From Gracilibacillus halotolerans (GTDB taxonomy: Bacteria; Bacillota; Bacilli; Bacillales; Amphibacillaceae), in NCBI RefSeq assembly GCF_014206945.1, contig NZ_JACHON010000010.1:1-64000 (forward strand): 64,000 nt of DNA, in the 5' to 3' direction. Of this stretch, positions 26,929 through 36,403 are shown piece by piece; position 1 is the stretch's first letter; each line of letters starts with the position of its first letter. The notes under the pieces were generated by a model. The model saw nothing but the letters and a program-made list of their open reading frames with translations, did no database searches and had not been told where the DNA came from. The translations under genes were made by a program, and so were the position numbers.

Positions 26929-26948
26929 TCAAGATATACACCAAAAAG

Positions 26949-27722
26949 TTAACCAAACTTTCCTGTTATATAATCTTCTGTTTCTTGTTCTTTTGGATTC
27001 GTAAATAGTTGATTTGTTTCATTTGTTTCGATGATAGAACCATTTAGAAATAAAGCAGTTTTGTCCGAAACCCGCGCAGCTTGTTCCATGTTATGAGTAA
27101 CAATTACTACTGTATAATTTTGCTTTAGCTCATTTATCAATTCTTCCACTTTTAAAGTTGCTATCGGGTCTAATGCAGATGTTGGCTCATCCATTAAAAT
27201 AATTTCAGGTTTCACGGCCATAACTCGCGCAATACAAAGGCGTTGTTGTTGACCGCCCGACAGCCCTGTTGCACTATCATTCAATCTATCTTTTACCTCG
27301 TCCCACAATGCTGCCTGTCGTAAACTTTCCTCAACTATCTCCATTAACTCTTTCTTATTCTTTATTCCATGAGCTTTTGGACCGTAAGCAACATTATCAA
27401 AAATACTTATTGGAAATGGATTTGGTTTTTGAAAGACCGTACCTACTGATTTTCTCAATTGGACAACATCCACATTTGGATCATAAATATCATGACCCTC
27501 TATTTGTACTTTCCCAACAACTCTCGTTTTAGGAATCAAATCATTCATTCTATTTAATACACGTAATAGTGTTGTTTTTCCACAGCCAGATGGACCTATA
27601 AATGCAAAAACTTCATTTTTATTTATGTCCAAAGAAACGTTTTTCAATGCTTTTGTTTGATTGTAATAAAAATCTAAATCTTCTATTTCTATTATTGCAT
27701 TACTTTCTTTTTGATTCGTCAT
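26949..27722 (-). CDS. pstB: Phosphate ABC transporter ATP-binding protein
   Basis: A 257-aa ATPase with Walker [10 protein letters not shown], the PstB-specific [45 protein letters not shown] (Q-loop), [31 protein letters not shown] and [18 protein letters not shown]. It energises high-affinity phosphate uptake with PstA and PstC. Last of the pstSCAB operon; GAGGAGAG precedes the ATG. The single pstB contrasts with B. subtilis, which has two. No phoU gene follows; a terminator comes next. Confidence 0.97.
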   Translation of the reverse strand: MTNQKESNAIIEIEDLDFYYNQTKALKNVSLDINKNEVFAFIGPSGCGKTTLLRVLNRMNDLIPKTRVVGKVQIEGHDIYDPNVDVVQLRKSVGTVFQKPNPFPISIFDNVAYGPKAHGIKNKKELMEIVEESLRQAALWDEVKDRLNDSATGLSGGQQQRLCIARVMAVKPEIILMDEPTSALDPIATLKVEELINELKQNYTVVIVTHNMEQAARVSDKTALFLNGSIIETNETNQLFTNPKEQETEDYITGKFG

Positions 27723-27747
27723 CTTAATCTCTCCTCTGTCGAGCTAA

Positions 27748-28617
27748 TCACGCTGAGAATCTTCTAACTAGTAATTTAAATAATCCTGTTGCAGCAAGAT
27801 TGATGATTAAAATAAGGACGATTAGGACTGCTCCAGTACCAAAGGCCATTTCCGTATTTCCTGTTTCCATTGCTACCAAGTACAAGTGCAAAGCAAGAGT
27901 TCTAGCTCCATCAAATACAGTTGTAGCTAATAATAGACTTCCGCCTAGAGTTAATAAGAAAGCTGCTGTTTCTCCAATCACACGTCCGATTGCTAAGATG
28001 ATACTTGTTGTAATTCCAGGTATTGCTAAAGGTAAAACAATTTTCTTAATCGTATACCATCGAGTTGTACCCAGTGCTAGACTTCCTTCTTTTAAATTAT
28101 TAGATACACTTCTCAGAGCTTCTTCCGATGCACGAATAATTATCGGTAAAATCATAACTACTCCAGTTAAAGCACCAGATAAAATCGACCAACCACCTGT
28201 GTAATCTCCTAGAGCGATAACGAAAAATAGAAAGCCAAACATTCCATGTACAATCGAAGGAATCGCCGCTAATAATTCCGTCGCAAATCGGAGGACACTT
28301 TTAAATCTACCATCAGGCATATACTCGTTTAAATAAATTGCTGTTCCAACGCCTATAGGTGCTGCTATTAGAATTACAAGTCCTACTAAATAGATAGTCC
28401 CTACAATGGCTGGATAAATACCGCCTTCTGCTCCCATGCTTTTAGGTGAATCTAGTAGAAATTCCATACTAATCACAGATAGTCCTTGACTCATAACATA
28501 GATAACAATAGCTAAGAGAATGAGGACTGTTAATGCTGCTGCTAGACTTAACATCGTAAAGGCGAATACCTGATTTCGCTTCACTTTAATAAGGTGATTT
28601 GGTTTTACTTCGACCAT
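27748..28617 (-). CDS. pstA: Phosphate ABC transporter permease
   Basis: A 289-aa permease with six membrane segments. AAPIGVGTAIYLNEYMPDGRFKSVLRFATELLAAIPSIVHGMFGFLFF and RASEEALRSVSNNLKEGSLALGTTRWYTIKKIVLPLAIPGI (the EAA loop contacting PstB) define PstA. The start has GAGGACG. It lies 3 bases after pstC and 25 bases before pstB in the same operon. Confidence 0.97.
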   Translation of the reverse strand: MVEVKPNHLIKVKRNQVFAFTMLSLAAALTVLILLAIVIYVMSQGLSVISMEFLLDSPKSMGAEGGIYPAIVGTIYLVGLVILIAAPIGVGTAIYLNEYMPDGRFKSVLRFATELLAAIPSIVHGMFGFLFFVIALGDYTGGWSILSGALTGVVMILPIIIRASEEALRSVSNNLKEGSLALGTTRWYTIKKIVLPLAIPGITTSIILAIGRVIGETAAFLLTLGGSLLLATTVFDGARTLALHLYLVAMETGNTEMAFGTGAVLIVLILIINLAATGLFKLLVRRFSA

Positions 28618-28620
28618 CGT

Positions 28621-29541
28621 TTACGTCCTCCTTCTTCTTAGTAATAATGTTAAAGAATTGATGATAATGATAAATATAAATAGAATAATCCCAGTCGCAA
28701 ATAATGCTTGACGATGCTCTGGCCCCGCATAACCCATTTCAAGAGCAATATTTCCAGTTAACGTTCGAACAGGTGCGAATAGAGTTTCCCAACCTGGAAT
28801 TGGGATTTGCACACTATTTCCGACTACCATTATAATAGCCATCGTCTCACCAATTGCTCGACCAACACCAAGAATAACCGCCGCAAGTATACCTGATTTA
28901 GCCGCAGGTACTACTACCCGAAAAATTGTCTGCCATTTCGTAGCACCCATCGCATAGGAACCTTCTTTATATTCTTGAGGTACTGCACGAATAGAATCTG
29001 CTGAAATCGATATGATTGTTGGTAAAATCATAATAGCCAAAATAAGTACCCCGGCTAATACTGAATAGCCTGTTTGGTAACCTGCTGGTAAATATTCACT
29101 TAAAGGACCACGTGAAATACGACGAAGTAAGTCTATAATTACCACCATACCAAAAAGTCCGATAACAACAGATGGTATTCCTTCTAACAATTGAATGGCT
29201 GGTTTGACTATCTTAGCAACACGGCGAGGTGCAATCTCTACTAAGTAAACGGCGACTGCTATTCCAATTGGTGCACCTATTAGCATAGCAAGTACAGTAA
29301 CTATTACGGAACCAACAATCATAGGAAAGATTCCATACACTTGATCTGTCGGATTCCATGTTGTACCGAATATAAAATCAGTAATTCCATAGTTAATCAT
29401 GAAAGGAAGTCCTTCATTAAAAACAAAAAATGTAATGAGACCTAAAGATATGACAGAAGATAAAGCCATAATGAATAATATAACTTTAACAATACCTTCT
29501 TCTATATTACTTTTATTATTTTTCTCTTTTTGAAACTTCAT
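28621..29541 (-). CDS. pstC: Phosphate ABC transporter permease
   Basis: A 306-aa permease with six membrane segments. IFGTTWNPTDQVYGIFPMIVGSVIVTVLAMLIGAPIGIAVA and IRAVPQEYKEGSYAMGATKWQTIFRVVVPAAKSGI (EAA loop) are PstC hallmarks. I chose ATG at 29541 with GGAGTG upstream instead of the TTG at 29565, whose extra residues are not family-like. It is separated from pstS by about 290 bases containing a hairpin that may lower readthrough, fitting the need for more PstS than PstC. Confidence 0.96.
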   Translation of the reverse strand: MKFQKEKNNKSNIEEGIVKVILFIMALSSVISLGLITFFVFNEGLPFMINYGITDFIFGTTWNPTDQVYGIFPMIVGSVIVTVLAMLIGAPIGIAVAVYLVEIAPRRVAKIVKPAIQLLEGIPSVVIGLFGMVVIIDLLRRISRGPLSEYLPAGYQTGYSVLAGVLILAIMILPTIISISADSIRAVPQEYKEGSYAMGATKWQTIFRVVVPAAKSGILAAVILGVGRAIGETMAIIMVVGNSVQIPIPGWETLFAPVRTLTGNIALEMGYAGPEHRQALFATGIILFIFIIIINSLTLLLRRRRT

Positions 29542-29727
29542 TTTTATCACTCCATGACAAATCAAGAATTCAGCTGGTTAATGTACCAATACTGACAAAT
29601 ACCTATCGCGTTTCTTCGTAATTGCACACTAGTTGTAGGTGCGATAAGTTTTTTCCCTAAGAGCTAGATTCATGGGATCTAACAATCGCAATTAACAATC
29701 ATGAAGAGACTGTTTAATTTATTTTAA

Positions 29728-29772
29728 AACCTAAAACCCAAGAATGTTGACATACCAGCATTCTTGGGCTTT
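29728..29772 (-). terminator. Intra-operon terminator/attenuator between pstS and pstC
   Basis: CCCAAGAATG (29737-29746) pairs perfectly with CATTCTTGGG (29759-29768). On the minus strand it is followed by TTTTAGGTTTT. Partial readthrough would explain higher pstS than pstCAB expression. Confidence 0.75.
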
Positions 29773-29833
29773 TCATTTACCAGTTTAAATACTGCTTTTC
29801 AGACAGCACATATGCAACGTTTTATTTAAGTTA

Positions 29834-30730
29834 TTAGTTAACTGGAATAAATCCATTTTCTTCAACTACTTTTTGTCCTTCATCGCTTAGTACAAAGTCA
29901 AGAAATGCTTGTGCTAATTCGCTTAATTCTGCATCTTCATTCATTGCGTAATTGAACGGTCTAGATACTGCATAATCACCAGATTGAATGTTCTCTAAAG
30001 TTGGTTCGAATCCATCAACTGCAAGTGCTACAACTGAATCCGATACAGCACCCGTAGAAGCATATCCAATTGCATTTGGATCGTTTGCTACAGCTTCAAG
30101 AACTCCACCAGTTGAATTATGGATAAGAGCAGATTCCACTAATTCTTCATCGCCCAAGACAATATCAGTGAATGCACCTCTTGTACCAGAACCATCTTCA
30201 CGGCTAACTACAACAATATCTTGATCGTCTCCGCCGACCTCTGACCAGTTCGTAATTTCTCCAGCGAAGATTTTCGTAACATCTTCTAAAGCTATATCTG
30301 TTAATGAGTTATCTGGATGAGCAATGATTGCAATTCCATCAATCGCAATTACTTCAGCTGTGATACCTGTTTCTTCATCTTTAATTTCACGAGATACTGC
30401 TCCGAAATCTGCTGCACTCTCTTGTGCTGCTGTAACACCTGCACCTGAGCCACCACCAGAAACTTCTAATCGAGTTTCAGGATGTAATTCCATAAAAACA
30501 GCTGCTAACTCTTCAGAAAGAGGTTGTACAGAAGTTGAACCAGCCATTGTGATCGTACCTTCTAAATCAGAACCTTCTTCACTATTTGATTCATTGTTAT
30601 CTGTTTCAGTTTCTTCTGTCGTGCCATTTTCCGCTAACCCTTCCTCCGAGCTGTCATTTCCACAAGCTGCTAGTAAAGGTATGATTATAAAGAAAGCTAA
30701 CATGAAAAACATTACGTGTCTTTTCTTCAT
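29834..30730 (-). CDS. pstS: Phosphate-binding lipoprotein
   Basis: A 298-aa lipoprotein with lipobox LLAAC, an acidic low-complexity linker (about residues 28-55) and then the PstS fold: GTITMAGSTSVQPLSEELA, LEVSGGGSGAGVTAAQESAADFGAVSREI, ITNWSEVGG, VVSREDGSGTRGAF and NAIGYASTGAVSD. These include the Ser/Thr/Asp/Arg phosphate contacts. ATG at 30730 was chosen, with GAGAGGGG upstream; the frame opens at 30748. It is first in the pst operon under a Pho box. Confidence 0.96.
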   Translation of the reverse strand: MKKRHVMFFMLAFFIIIPLLAACGNDSSEEGLAENGTTEETETDNNESNSEEGSDLEGTITMAGSTSVQPLSEELAAVFMELHPETRLEVSGGGSGAGVTAAQESAADFGAVSREIKDEETGITAEVIAIDGIAIIAHPDNSLTDIALEDVTKIFAGEITNWSEVGGDDQDIVVVSREDGSGTRGAFTDIVLGDEELVESALIHNSTGGVLEAVANDPNAIGYASTGAVSDSVVALAVDGFEPTLENIQSGDYAVSRPFNYAMNEDAELSELAQAFLDFVLSDEGQKVVEENGFIPVN

Positions 30731-30805
30731 TTTAATTGCCCCTCTCATCTCTGTTTAAGTATTGTTTCTTACATGTACTACTATAAAAGATGAATATGGA
30801 GTTAC

Positions 30806-30843
30806 GGTTAATTGAATGTAAAGTATCGTATAGATTATGTAAA
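30806..30843 (-). promoter_or_regulatory. PhoP box of the pst operon
   Basis: On the minus strand four TT(A/T)ACA-like hexamers occur at 10-11-base intervals: TTTACA, TATACG, TTTACA, TTAACC. This is the tandem direct-repeat arrangement bound by PhoP in bacilli. It lies 75-110 bases before the pstS start, so phosphate starvation should induce the operon. Confidence 0.75.
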
Positions 30844-30874
30844 TTGAAATTTACAAACAAGGATGGAGGAGGAA

Positions 30875-31033
30875 ATGGACAATGGTAGAGGGAATTTGAA
30901 TCTTTCACAATTCTATAGAGGAATAAAATTAATTCTTTGCTCTTCTATTGATATAGAGTCTATAATGTCACCAATAATGTTTTGTAGTATCGATTTTATC
31001 GAAATTAAAAATAGGAAAACAATTTATCGTTGA
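30875..31033 (+). CDS. Possible 52-aa small protein, unrecognised
   Basis: An ATG at 30875 follows a strong GGAGGAGGAA site and opens a 52-codon frame (MDNGRGNLNLSQFYRG..., ending KNRKTIYR). There is no known domain and only weak hydrophobicity around residues 18-30. The good ribosome binding site is the only support. It is divergent from pstS and upstream of the PH-domain gene; the rest of the 424-bp gap holds only the Pho box. Confidence 0.3.
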   Translation: MDNGRGNLNLSQFYRGIKLILCSSIDIESIMSPIMFCSIDFIEIKNRKTIYR

Positions 31034-31172
31034 TAATAGAAATAGGGAAAAAGGGAAGTATAATTTTATCCATAAAATGAATGTTATAAACTCTTTGACC
31101 TAATATTGAAGTGAGTCTAATAAACTGTAAAGAGGTTAACTTATTGAAATAACATATTAGGAGGACGATTAG

Positions 31173-31553
31173 ATGGGAATTTTAAGCGGAATATTAGATA
31201 ATGCATCGACAATCAGTACTAAAGAGGCAAAAAAAGAGTTAGAGAACATCTTGATTCCAGGTGAGGAAATAGAAGCTGCTTTTAAACTTGTTAGAGACTT
31301 AATTGTTTTTACAGATAAAAGAATGATTCTAGTTGACAAGCAAGGTATCACAGGTAAGAAAATGGAGTTCCATTCCATACCATATAGCAGTATTTCACAT
31401 TATAGCATCGAAACTGCTGGAACTTTTGATTTAGACTCTGAGCTTAAAATTTGGATAAGTAGCGCAACAGAACCTACTGTTAGTAAACAATTTAAAAAAG
31501 ATAAAAGTATTTATGATATCCAAAAAATATTAGCATTAATGACGATGAAATAA
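31173..31553 (+). CDS. Bacterial PH-domain protein (YozO/YvbH-like)
   Basis: A 126-aa soluble protein. LIPGEEIEAAFKLVRDLIVFTDKRMILVDKQGITGKKMEFHSIPYSSISHYSIETAGTFDLDSELKIWIS is the standard bPH_3 domain found in YozO-like proteins, with the strand pattern of a pleckstrin-homology fold. The biochemical function is unknown. ATG has AGGAGGAC 10 bases upstream. It is monocistronic between pstS (divergent) and the ytnJ-like gene (convergent); a weak GGTGTA/TACACC hairpin follows at about 31565-31592. Confidence 0.88.
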   Translation: MGILSGILDNASTISTKEAKKELENILIPGEEIEAAFKLVRDLIVFTDKRMILVDKQGITGKKMEFHSIPYSSISHYSIETAGTFDLDSELKIWISSATEPTVSKQFKKDKSIYDIQKILALMTMK

Positions 31554-31625
31554 AGAGGGAATAAAGGTGTATAACTACTGTACACCTTTAACCTAATCAT
31601 GATTTCCACCTCATAACCAGCTAAT

Positions 31626-32966
31626 TTATTGAAGATTTTCTATTGTAAAATGATTATCTGGTTTTTTCAATCCTAGATGATCACGTAATGTGTCCCCCTC
31701 GTAATCCAATCGAAATATACCTTTTTTCTGTAAGATTGGAACAACTAACTCCACAAAATCTTCCAAATCACGAGGCAAAAGGGGAAATTGAAGCATGAAT
31801 CCATCTGTTGCCTTTTCGGTAAACCACTTCTCCATCTCATTTGCTACTTGAGTTGGTGTACCAATAAAGCCGTCTTTTCTAGCTGCACCGAAAAATCTAG
31901 CATAGAGATCCCCTACTTTGAGATCTTCTTCCTCGATAATTTTTTTCATCTCATTGAATTGACTTTGAATACTATTTACTTTTGGAAACTTCACTTCTTT
32001 TGCCGGTGTATCTAAGGAATATTTAGAGAAATCTACGTTCCCCATATATCCAGAGACAAATTTCAAGCTTTTATACGGGTCCATTAATTTTTGTAACTCA
32101 TTATATTTTTCATATGCTTCTTCCTCTGTCTTTCCTACTATTGGTGAAATACCATGAAGAATATGAAGTTCATCTTCATCCCTGCCAAATTCCGCTAATT
32201 GTGATTTAAGATTTTGATAGAATTGTTTGGATTCCTCAATGTTATCCCAGTGAGTAAAAACTACTTCCGCTGTCCTTGCTGCTAGCCTTTGTCCAGGAAT
32301 AGATGCACCAGCCTGAATGATTACGGGTTGACCTTGAACCGACCTCGCAATATTCAGTGGTCCTTTTACTGAAAAATACTTCCCTTTGTATTCGAGCTCA
32401 TGTACTTTATCTGGATGATAAAATTCTCCTGCTTCCTTGTTATAGGTAAATGCATCATCCTCCCACGAATCCCAGAGACCCTTTACAACATCTATAAACT
32501 CCTCGGCTCGTTCATAACGATGATCATGCTCCCAATGTTGTTCCCTACTAAAATTCAATGCTGTTTGACCTGTTGCATCTGCTGTTGTCACCATATTCCA
32601 TGCTGCACGACCAGCACTGATATGATCAACCGATGCGAACTGCCGTGCTAGAGTAAATGGTTCATTGTATGTTGTCGAAGCAGTGGCACCGACGCCAATT
32701 TTCTCCGTAGCTGCAGCTAATGCAGTTATGAGTATCGTCGGATCAAAACGATTTAAAATTTGTGGGTGGGACTCATGATTAATTGCTAAACTATCTGCGA
32801 CAAATGCCAAGTCAAATTTCCCCTTCTCTGCAATCTGTGCTAGTTTTTGGAGGGTATTGATATCAATACTTGCATTAGGGCTCGATAATGGGTGACGCCA
32901 GGAAGCTACATGCATTCCAGTTCCAATCAAGTATGCTGCTAATTTCATTTGATTTTTTATCATCAT
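31626..32966 (-). CDS. ytnJ: Flavin-dependent monooxygenase, YtnJ/CmoJ-like (NtaA/SnaA/DszA family)
   Basis: A 446-aa LLM-class monooxygenase. LIGTGMHVASWRHPLSS, TYNEPFTLARQFASVDHISAGRAAWNMVTT, NFSREQHWEHDHRYERAEEFIDVVKGLWDSWEDDAF and GQPVIIQAGASIPGQRLAARTAEVVFT are typical of the NtaA/YtnJ branch, which uses reduced FMN from a partner reductase. In B. subtilis the YtnJ-type enzyme oxidises the N-acetylated S-alkyl cysteine so that the C-S bond can be broken. It is last in the operon starting at 39166, with GGGAGGAGAGA at the start. No FMN reductase gene is in the window. Confidence 0.88.
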   Translation of the reverse strand: MMIKNQMKLAAYLIGTGMHVASWRHPLSSPNASIDINTLQKLAQIAEKGKFDLAFVADSLAINHESHPQILNRFDPTILITALAAATEKIGVGATASTTYNEPFTLARQFASVDHISAGRAAWNMVTTADATGQTALNFSREQHWEHDHRYERAEEFIDVVKGLWDSWEDDAFTYNKEAGEFYHPDKVHELEYKGKYFSVKGPLNIARSVQGQPVIIQAGASIPGQRLAARTAEVVFTHWDNIEESKQFYQNLKSQLAEFGRDEDELHILHGISPIVGKTEEEAYEKYNELQKLMDPYKSLKFVSGYMGNVDFSKYSLDTPAKEVKFPKVNSIQSQFNEMKKIIEEEDLKVGDLYARFFGAARKDGFIGTPTQVANEMEKWFTEKATDGFMLQFPLLPRDLEDFVELVVPILQKKGIFRLDYEGDTLRDHLGLKKPDNHFTIENLQ

Positions 32967-32985
32967 TCTCTCCTCCCTCTTTGAT

Positions 32986-33834
32986 TTAGTTATTAGAATA
33001 AGTTTCTTTGAATGTACTTAATTCCTCTAATGAAATAGTGATTGGAAGATAATTCCCTTGGTAGGTTTCTTGAATAAATGCAGCCGTCTCATCAGATTGA
33101 TAGATTTCAACTATCTTCTGAAAAGCTTTCTTATCCTTATCTTGTTCCATAGTTGCAATTACATTTATATACGGCTTTGCTGTTTGACTTTCATGAATAA
33201 GGGCATCTTTTAATGTGAGTCCTGCCTCTAGTGAGATCCCATTATTGATGATAGAAGCAGCTACATCTTCCATAACTCGAGGGGTATTCGCACTATCTAC
33301 AGGTACAACTTCAATGTTTTTTGGATTCTCTTTTATTTTGTCTTCTCCACCCAATCCATCAAAGTCATCCACAACGGTTATTAATTCTGCTTCTTGTAAT
33401 AGCAATAACGCCCTTCCCCAGTTAGGAGCATCGTTTGGTACTGCTATTTCTGCACCATCTGGTATTTCATTTACCTTTTTGTATTTATTAGAATATAATC
33501 CTAGTGGAGCGATAATCGTTGTACCAATTGGGACAATAGTTGAATTGGTATTTTCATTAAATGAATCTAAATAAGCTACATGTTGAAATGCATTTATATC
33601 GATATCGCCCTCGACTAAGGCTTGATTTGGATCATACGCGGATGAAAAATTTACAATTTCAATTTCAACACCTTCTTTTTCAGCCTGTTCCTTTATATAT
33701 TGCCAGGTCCGAAGTTCGGAACTCCTAATTCCTACATTGACGGTTTCTTGTTTATCTTCTACTTTTTCATTATCAGAACATGCAGCTAATAAAGCGCTCA
33801 ATACTAAAAACAATAGAAACAACCACTTTTTCAT
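32986..33834 (-). CDS. metQ: MetQ/NlpA-type substrate-binding lipoprotein (first copy)
   Basis: A 282-aa lipoprotein with signal peptide and lipobox SALLAAC. NVGIRSSELRTWQYIKEQAEKEGVEIEIVNFSSAYDPNQALVEGDIDINAFQHVAYLD and DAPNWGRALLLLQEAELI match the NlpA fold that binds methionine or related sulfur compounds. It follows the MetI permease. A second, quite different copy at 35566 lies upstream of MetN, so one ATPase-permease pair is served by two binding proteins. In this operon an S-alkyl cysteine or N-acyl derivative is the likelier ligand. Confidence 0.88.
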   Translation of the reverse strand: MKKWLFLLFLVLSALLAACSDNEKVEDKQETVNVGIRSSELRTWQYIKEQAEKEGVEIEIVNFSSAYDPNQALVEGDIDINAFQHVAYLDSFNENTNSTIVPIGTTIIAPLGLYSNKYKKVNEIPDGAEIAVPNDAPNWGRALLLLQEAELITVVDDFDGLGGEDKIKENPKNIEVVPVDSANTPRVMEDVAASIINNGISLEAGLTLKDALIHESQTAKPYINVIATMEQDKDKKAFQKIVEIYQSDETAAFIQETYQGNYLPITISLEELSTFKETYSNN

Positions 33835-33861
33835 CTCTTTACACTCCCTATCAAATTGTAC

Positions 33862-34512
33862 CTACATTCTCCTTACTCTCCGTTCGAGTTTGTTTCCTAT
33901 TTCTTGAATGGCTTGAACGAGAACAACAAGAATTACGACGGTTACTAGAATCGTTATAGAACTAAATCGTTGATAACCATATGTTATAGCAACATCGCCT
34001 AGCCCTCCACCACCAATCGCTCCTGCCATTGCTGTTGCGCCAATTAATCCAATCGTCGCTGTCGTAATACTCAATATTAAAGAAGAGAAAGCTTCCGGCA
34101 TCAAAAAACGATAAATGATTTGTAATGGTGTCGCTCCCATAGCTTTAGCTGCTTCGATTATTCCTTCATCCACCTCTAATAACGAATTTTCTACTAATCT
34201 TGAAAAATAGGGTCCAATATGAAGTACAAGAGGAACGATTGCTGCTGTAGTTCCTATGGAGGTACCTACTATTAACCTTGTAAACGGAATGATGGCAACT
34301 AATAAAATAATAAAAGGAATTGAGCGGAAAATATTAACAATTGGGTTCACTGTTCTATAAATCACTCGATTTTCTAAGATATGTCCTTCTCTTGTTACTA
34401 CCAATAATATTCCTAAAAATATACCGATAATCCCTCCAAAAAAAAGGGAAATACTAACCATGTAAAGTGTTTCCCACAACGCATTTAATATTATTTCTGT
34501 ACTTACTTCCAT
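33862..34512 (-). CDS. metI: MetI-type ABC transporter permease
   Basis: A 216-aa permease with five membrane segments. ALWETLYMVSISLFFGGIIGIFLGILLV, NPIVNIFRSIPFIILLVAIIPFTRLIVGTSIGTTAAIVPL, EAAKAMGATPLQIIYRFLMPEA (EAA loop) and GLIGATAMAGAIGGGGLGDVAI are MetI hallmarks. Its start overlaps the metN end by 59 bases and has AAAGGAGG, so it is translationally coupled to metN. Confidence 0.93.
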   Translation of the reverse strand: MEVSTEIILNALWETLYMVSISLFFGGIIGIFLGILLVVTREGHILENRVIYRTVNPIVNIFRSIPFIILLVAIIPFTRLIVGTSIGTTAAIVPLVLHIGPYFSRLVENSLLEVDEGIIEAAKAMGATPLQIIYRFLMPEAFSSLILSITTATIGLIGATAMAGAIGGGGLGDVAITYGYQRFSSITILVTVVILVVLVQAIQEIGNKLERRVRRM

Positions 34513-35533
34513 CTTCGGTAACCTCCTTTACTCTAATATCTTGACTAATGATATATTCCACCGCACGATTGATTTCATGGTCATTTCCAATTAGTTCAAC
34601 AATTAAATTACCAAAAGGAATACCTTGTAATTCAGTAATGTTTCCGAAAAGGACATTGATTTCAACATCATAAACCTTTGCTGTTTTAGAAATAATCGGT
34701 TGTCCGGAGTTTGCTCCAAAAAATTCAATTTTAAAAATACGACTATAATGATTTTTCTCTCTTAATAGTTGATAAACACTTTTTGGAACTTCATCTCGGA
34801 TAACCGATTTGACAAAATTACGTGTTGTTTCTTTTTTTGGATTGGCAAAGACATCGAATACTTTTCCTGTTTCAATAATTTGACCATCTTCCATTACAGC
34901 GATTCGATTACATATTTCCTTAATTACTTCCATCTCATGAGTAATGATTAAAATTGTAATGTTGTATTCTTTGTTTATTCGTTTTAAAAGTTTTAGAATT
35001 GATTTTGTGGTTTCCGGATCTAATGCTGATGTAGCTTCATCACATAATAAGATGGAGGGGTTTGTTATGAGTGCTCTTGCTATCCCTACCCGCTGCTTTT
35101 GCCCACCCGATAATTGATCTGGGTAATTTTTTGCCTTTTCTTCTAACCCAACAAAACGAAGAATCTCGAAAACCTTCTCTTCAACGGATTTCTTATTATA
35201 ACCGCTTAACAACAATGGCATTGCCACGTTATGAAATACTGTTTTAGACTTGATAAGATTAAAATGCTGGAAAATCATACCGATATCTTTCTTCGCTTCT
35301 CGTATCTCATATTTTGATAGTTCAGTAAGATTTTTCCCTTTTACAAGCACTTCACCTGCCGACGGATATTCTAATAAATTTACCGTGCGAATGAGTGTAC
35401 TTTTCCCTGCGCCACTGAAGCCAATAACTCCAAATATATCTCCTTTATCTATGGTTAGATTAATGTTTTTTAACGCTTCTACTTTATTTCCATTACTTTC
35501 AAATATTTTTGTGACCTGGTGAAATTCTATCAA
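34454..35533 (-). CDS. metN: MetN-type ABC transporter ATPase with NIL domain
   Basis: A 359-aa ATPase starting at TTG (35533) behind GGAGGTTCC. Walker A GFSGAGKST, MIFQHFNLIKSKTVFHNVAMPLL, LSGGQKQRVGIARAL, LLCDEATSALDPETT and ILIITHEMEVIKEICNRIAVM are MetN-like. The C-terminal ~75 residues (RIFKIEFFGANSGQPIISKTAKVY, GNITELQGIPFGNLIVELIG) form the NIL ligand-sensing domain that gives feedback inhibition. The coupled metI and two metQ copies complete the importer. Confidence 0.93.
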   Translation of the reverse strand: MIEFHQVTKIFESNGNKVEALKNINLTIDKGDIFGVIGFSGAGKSTLIRTVNLLEYPSAGEVLVKGKNLTELSKYEIREAKKDIGMIFQHFNLIKSKTVFHNVAMPLLLSGYNKKSVEEKVFEILRFVGLEEKAKNYPDQLSGGQKQRVGIARALITNPSILLCDEATSALDPETTKSILKLLKRINKEYNITILIITHEMEVIKEICNRIAVMEDGQIIETGKVFDVFANPKKETTRNFVKSVIRDEVPKSVYQLLREKNHYSRIFKIEFFGANSGQPIISKTAKVYDVEINVLFGNITELQGIPFGNLIVELIGNDHEINRAVEYIISQDIRVKEVTEDGSKYRNNIKCVVGNTLHG

Positions 35534-35565
35534 ACTGGAACCTCCTTACGAAACAATTATTTGTA

Positions 35566-36381
35566 TTAGAACACAGGTACGACGGAACCTTCGTAATTCT
35601 CCAATATAAACTCTTTCACCTTTTCACTTTTTAATGCTTCAACAAGCTTTTGTACCAGTACACTGTCCTTGTTGTCAGGACGAGACACAAGTACATTGAC
35701 ATATGGTGAGTCCTCGCCTTCTATAATTAAAGAATCCTCAAGAGGCTTAAAATTAGCTTCTAACGCATAATTCGTATTAATGGCAGAAGCTTCTACATCA
35801 TCAAGCGAATGGACTAAGAGTGGTGAATCTACTGGAACGAATTCGAGGTTTTTACTATTTTCCGTAATGTCTTCTAGTAAATAGTCACCTGATTTCGATT
35901 CATCCAATTTAATAATGCCATTATCCGCAAAAAGCAAGAGTGCTCTTGAAAAGTTTGATGGATCGTTAGGGATTGCAATTTGTGCACCATCTGATAATTC
36001 ATTAATCGAATCAATCTCCTTTGAATACACTCCAAATGGCTCAATGTGAATCCCTTCCACGACTACTAAATCTAGTCCACTATCGGCATTAACTTGTTCC
36101 AGATAAGGAGTATGTTGAAAGAAGTTCACATCCAAATCGCCATCCGCTGTTTGCTGATTCGTTTGAATACCATCGGAAGTAATCACAATTTCCAATTTAA
36201 TCCCATCATCTTCTAAGTCACCTGCAATAAACTCCAATATTTCGGCATGTGGTACGGAAGAAGCTCCGATTTTCAATATATTTTCTTCCGTATTTTCGGA
36301 AGCTACATCTCCACCGCAACCCGCAATTATAATTAATCCAATAAACACCATCACAAAAAGAAAAGCATATTTAATTTTCAA
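35566..36381 (-). CDS. metQ: MetQ/NlpA-type substrate-binding lipoprotein (second copy)
   Basis: A 271-aa lipoprotein starting at TTG (36381) behind GGGGGA, with lipobox IIAGC. LKIGASSVPHAEILEFIAGDLEDDGIKLEIVITSDGIQTNQQTADGDLDVNFFQHTPYLE and DPSNFSRALLLFADNGII match MetQ. It is closer in layout to classical MetQ (SVPHAEIL) than the copy at 32986 (RSSELRTW), suggesting different ligand preference. It lies between the deacetylase gene and metN in the same operon. Confidence 0.9.
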   Translation of the reverse strand: MKIKYAFLFVMVFIGLIIIAGCGGDVASENTEENILKIGASSVPHAEILEFIAGDLEDDGIKLEIVITSDGIQTNQQTADGDLDVNFFQHTPYLEQVNADSGLDLVVVEGIHIEPFGVYSKEIDSINELSDGAQIAIPNDPSNFSRALLLFADNGIIKLDESKSGDYLLEDITENSKNLEFVPVDSPLLVHSLDDVEASAINTNYALEANFKPLEDSLIIEGEDSPYVNVLVSRPDNKDSVLVQKLVEALKSEKVKEFILENYEGSVVPVF

Positions 36382-36403
36382 TTCTGTTTCCCCCTATTTA
36401 AAT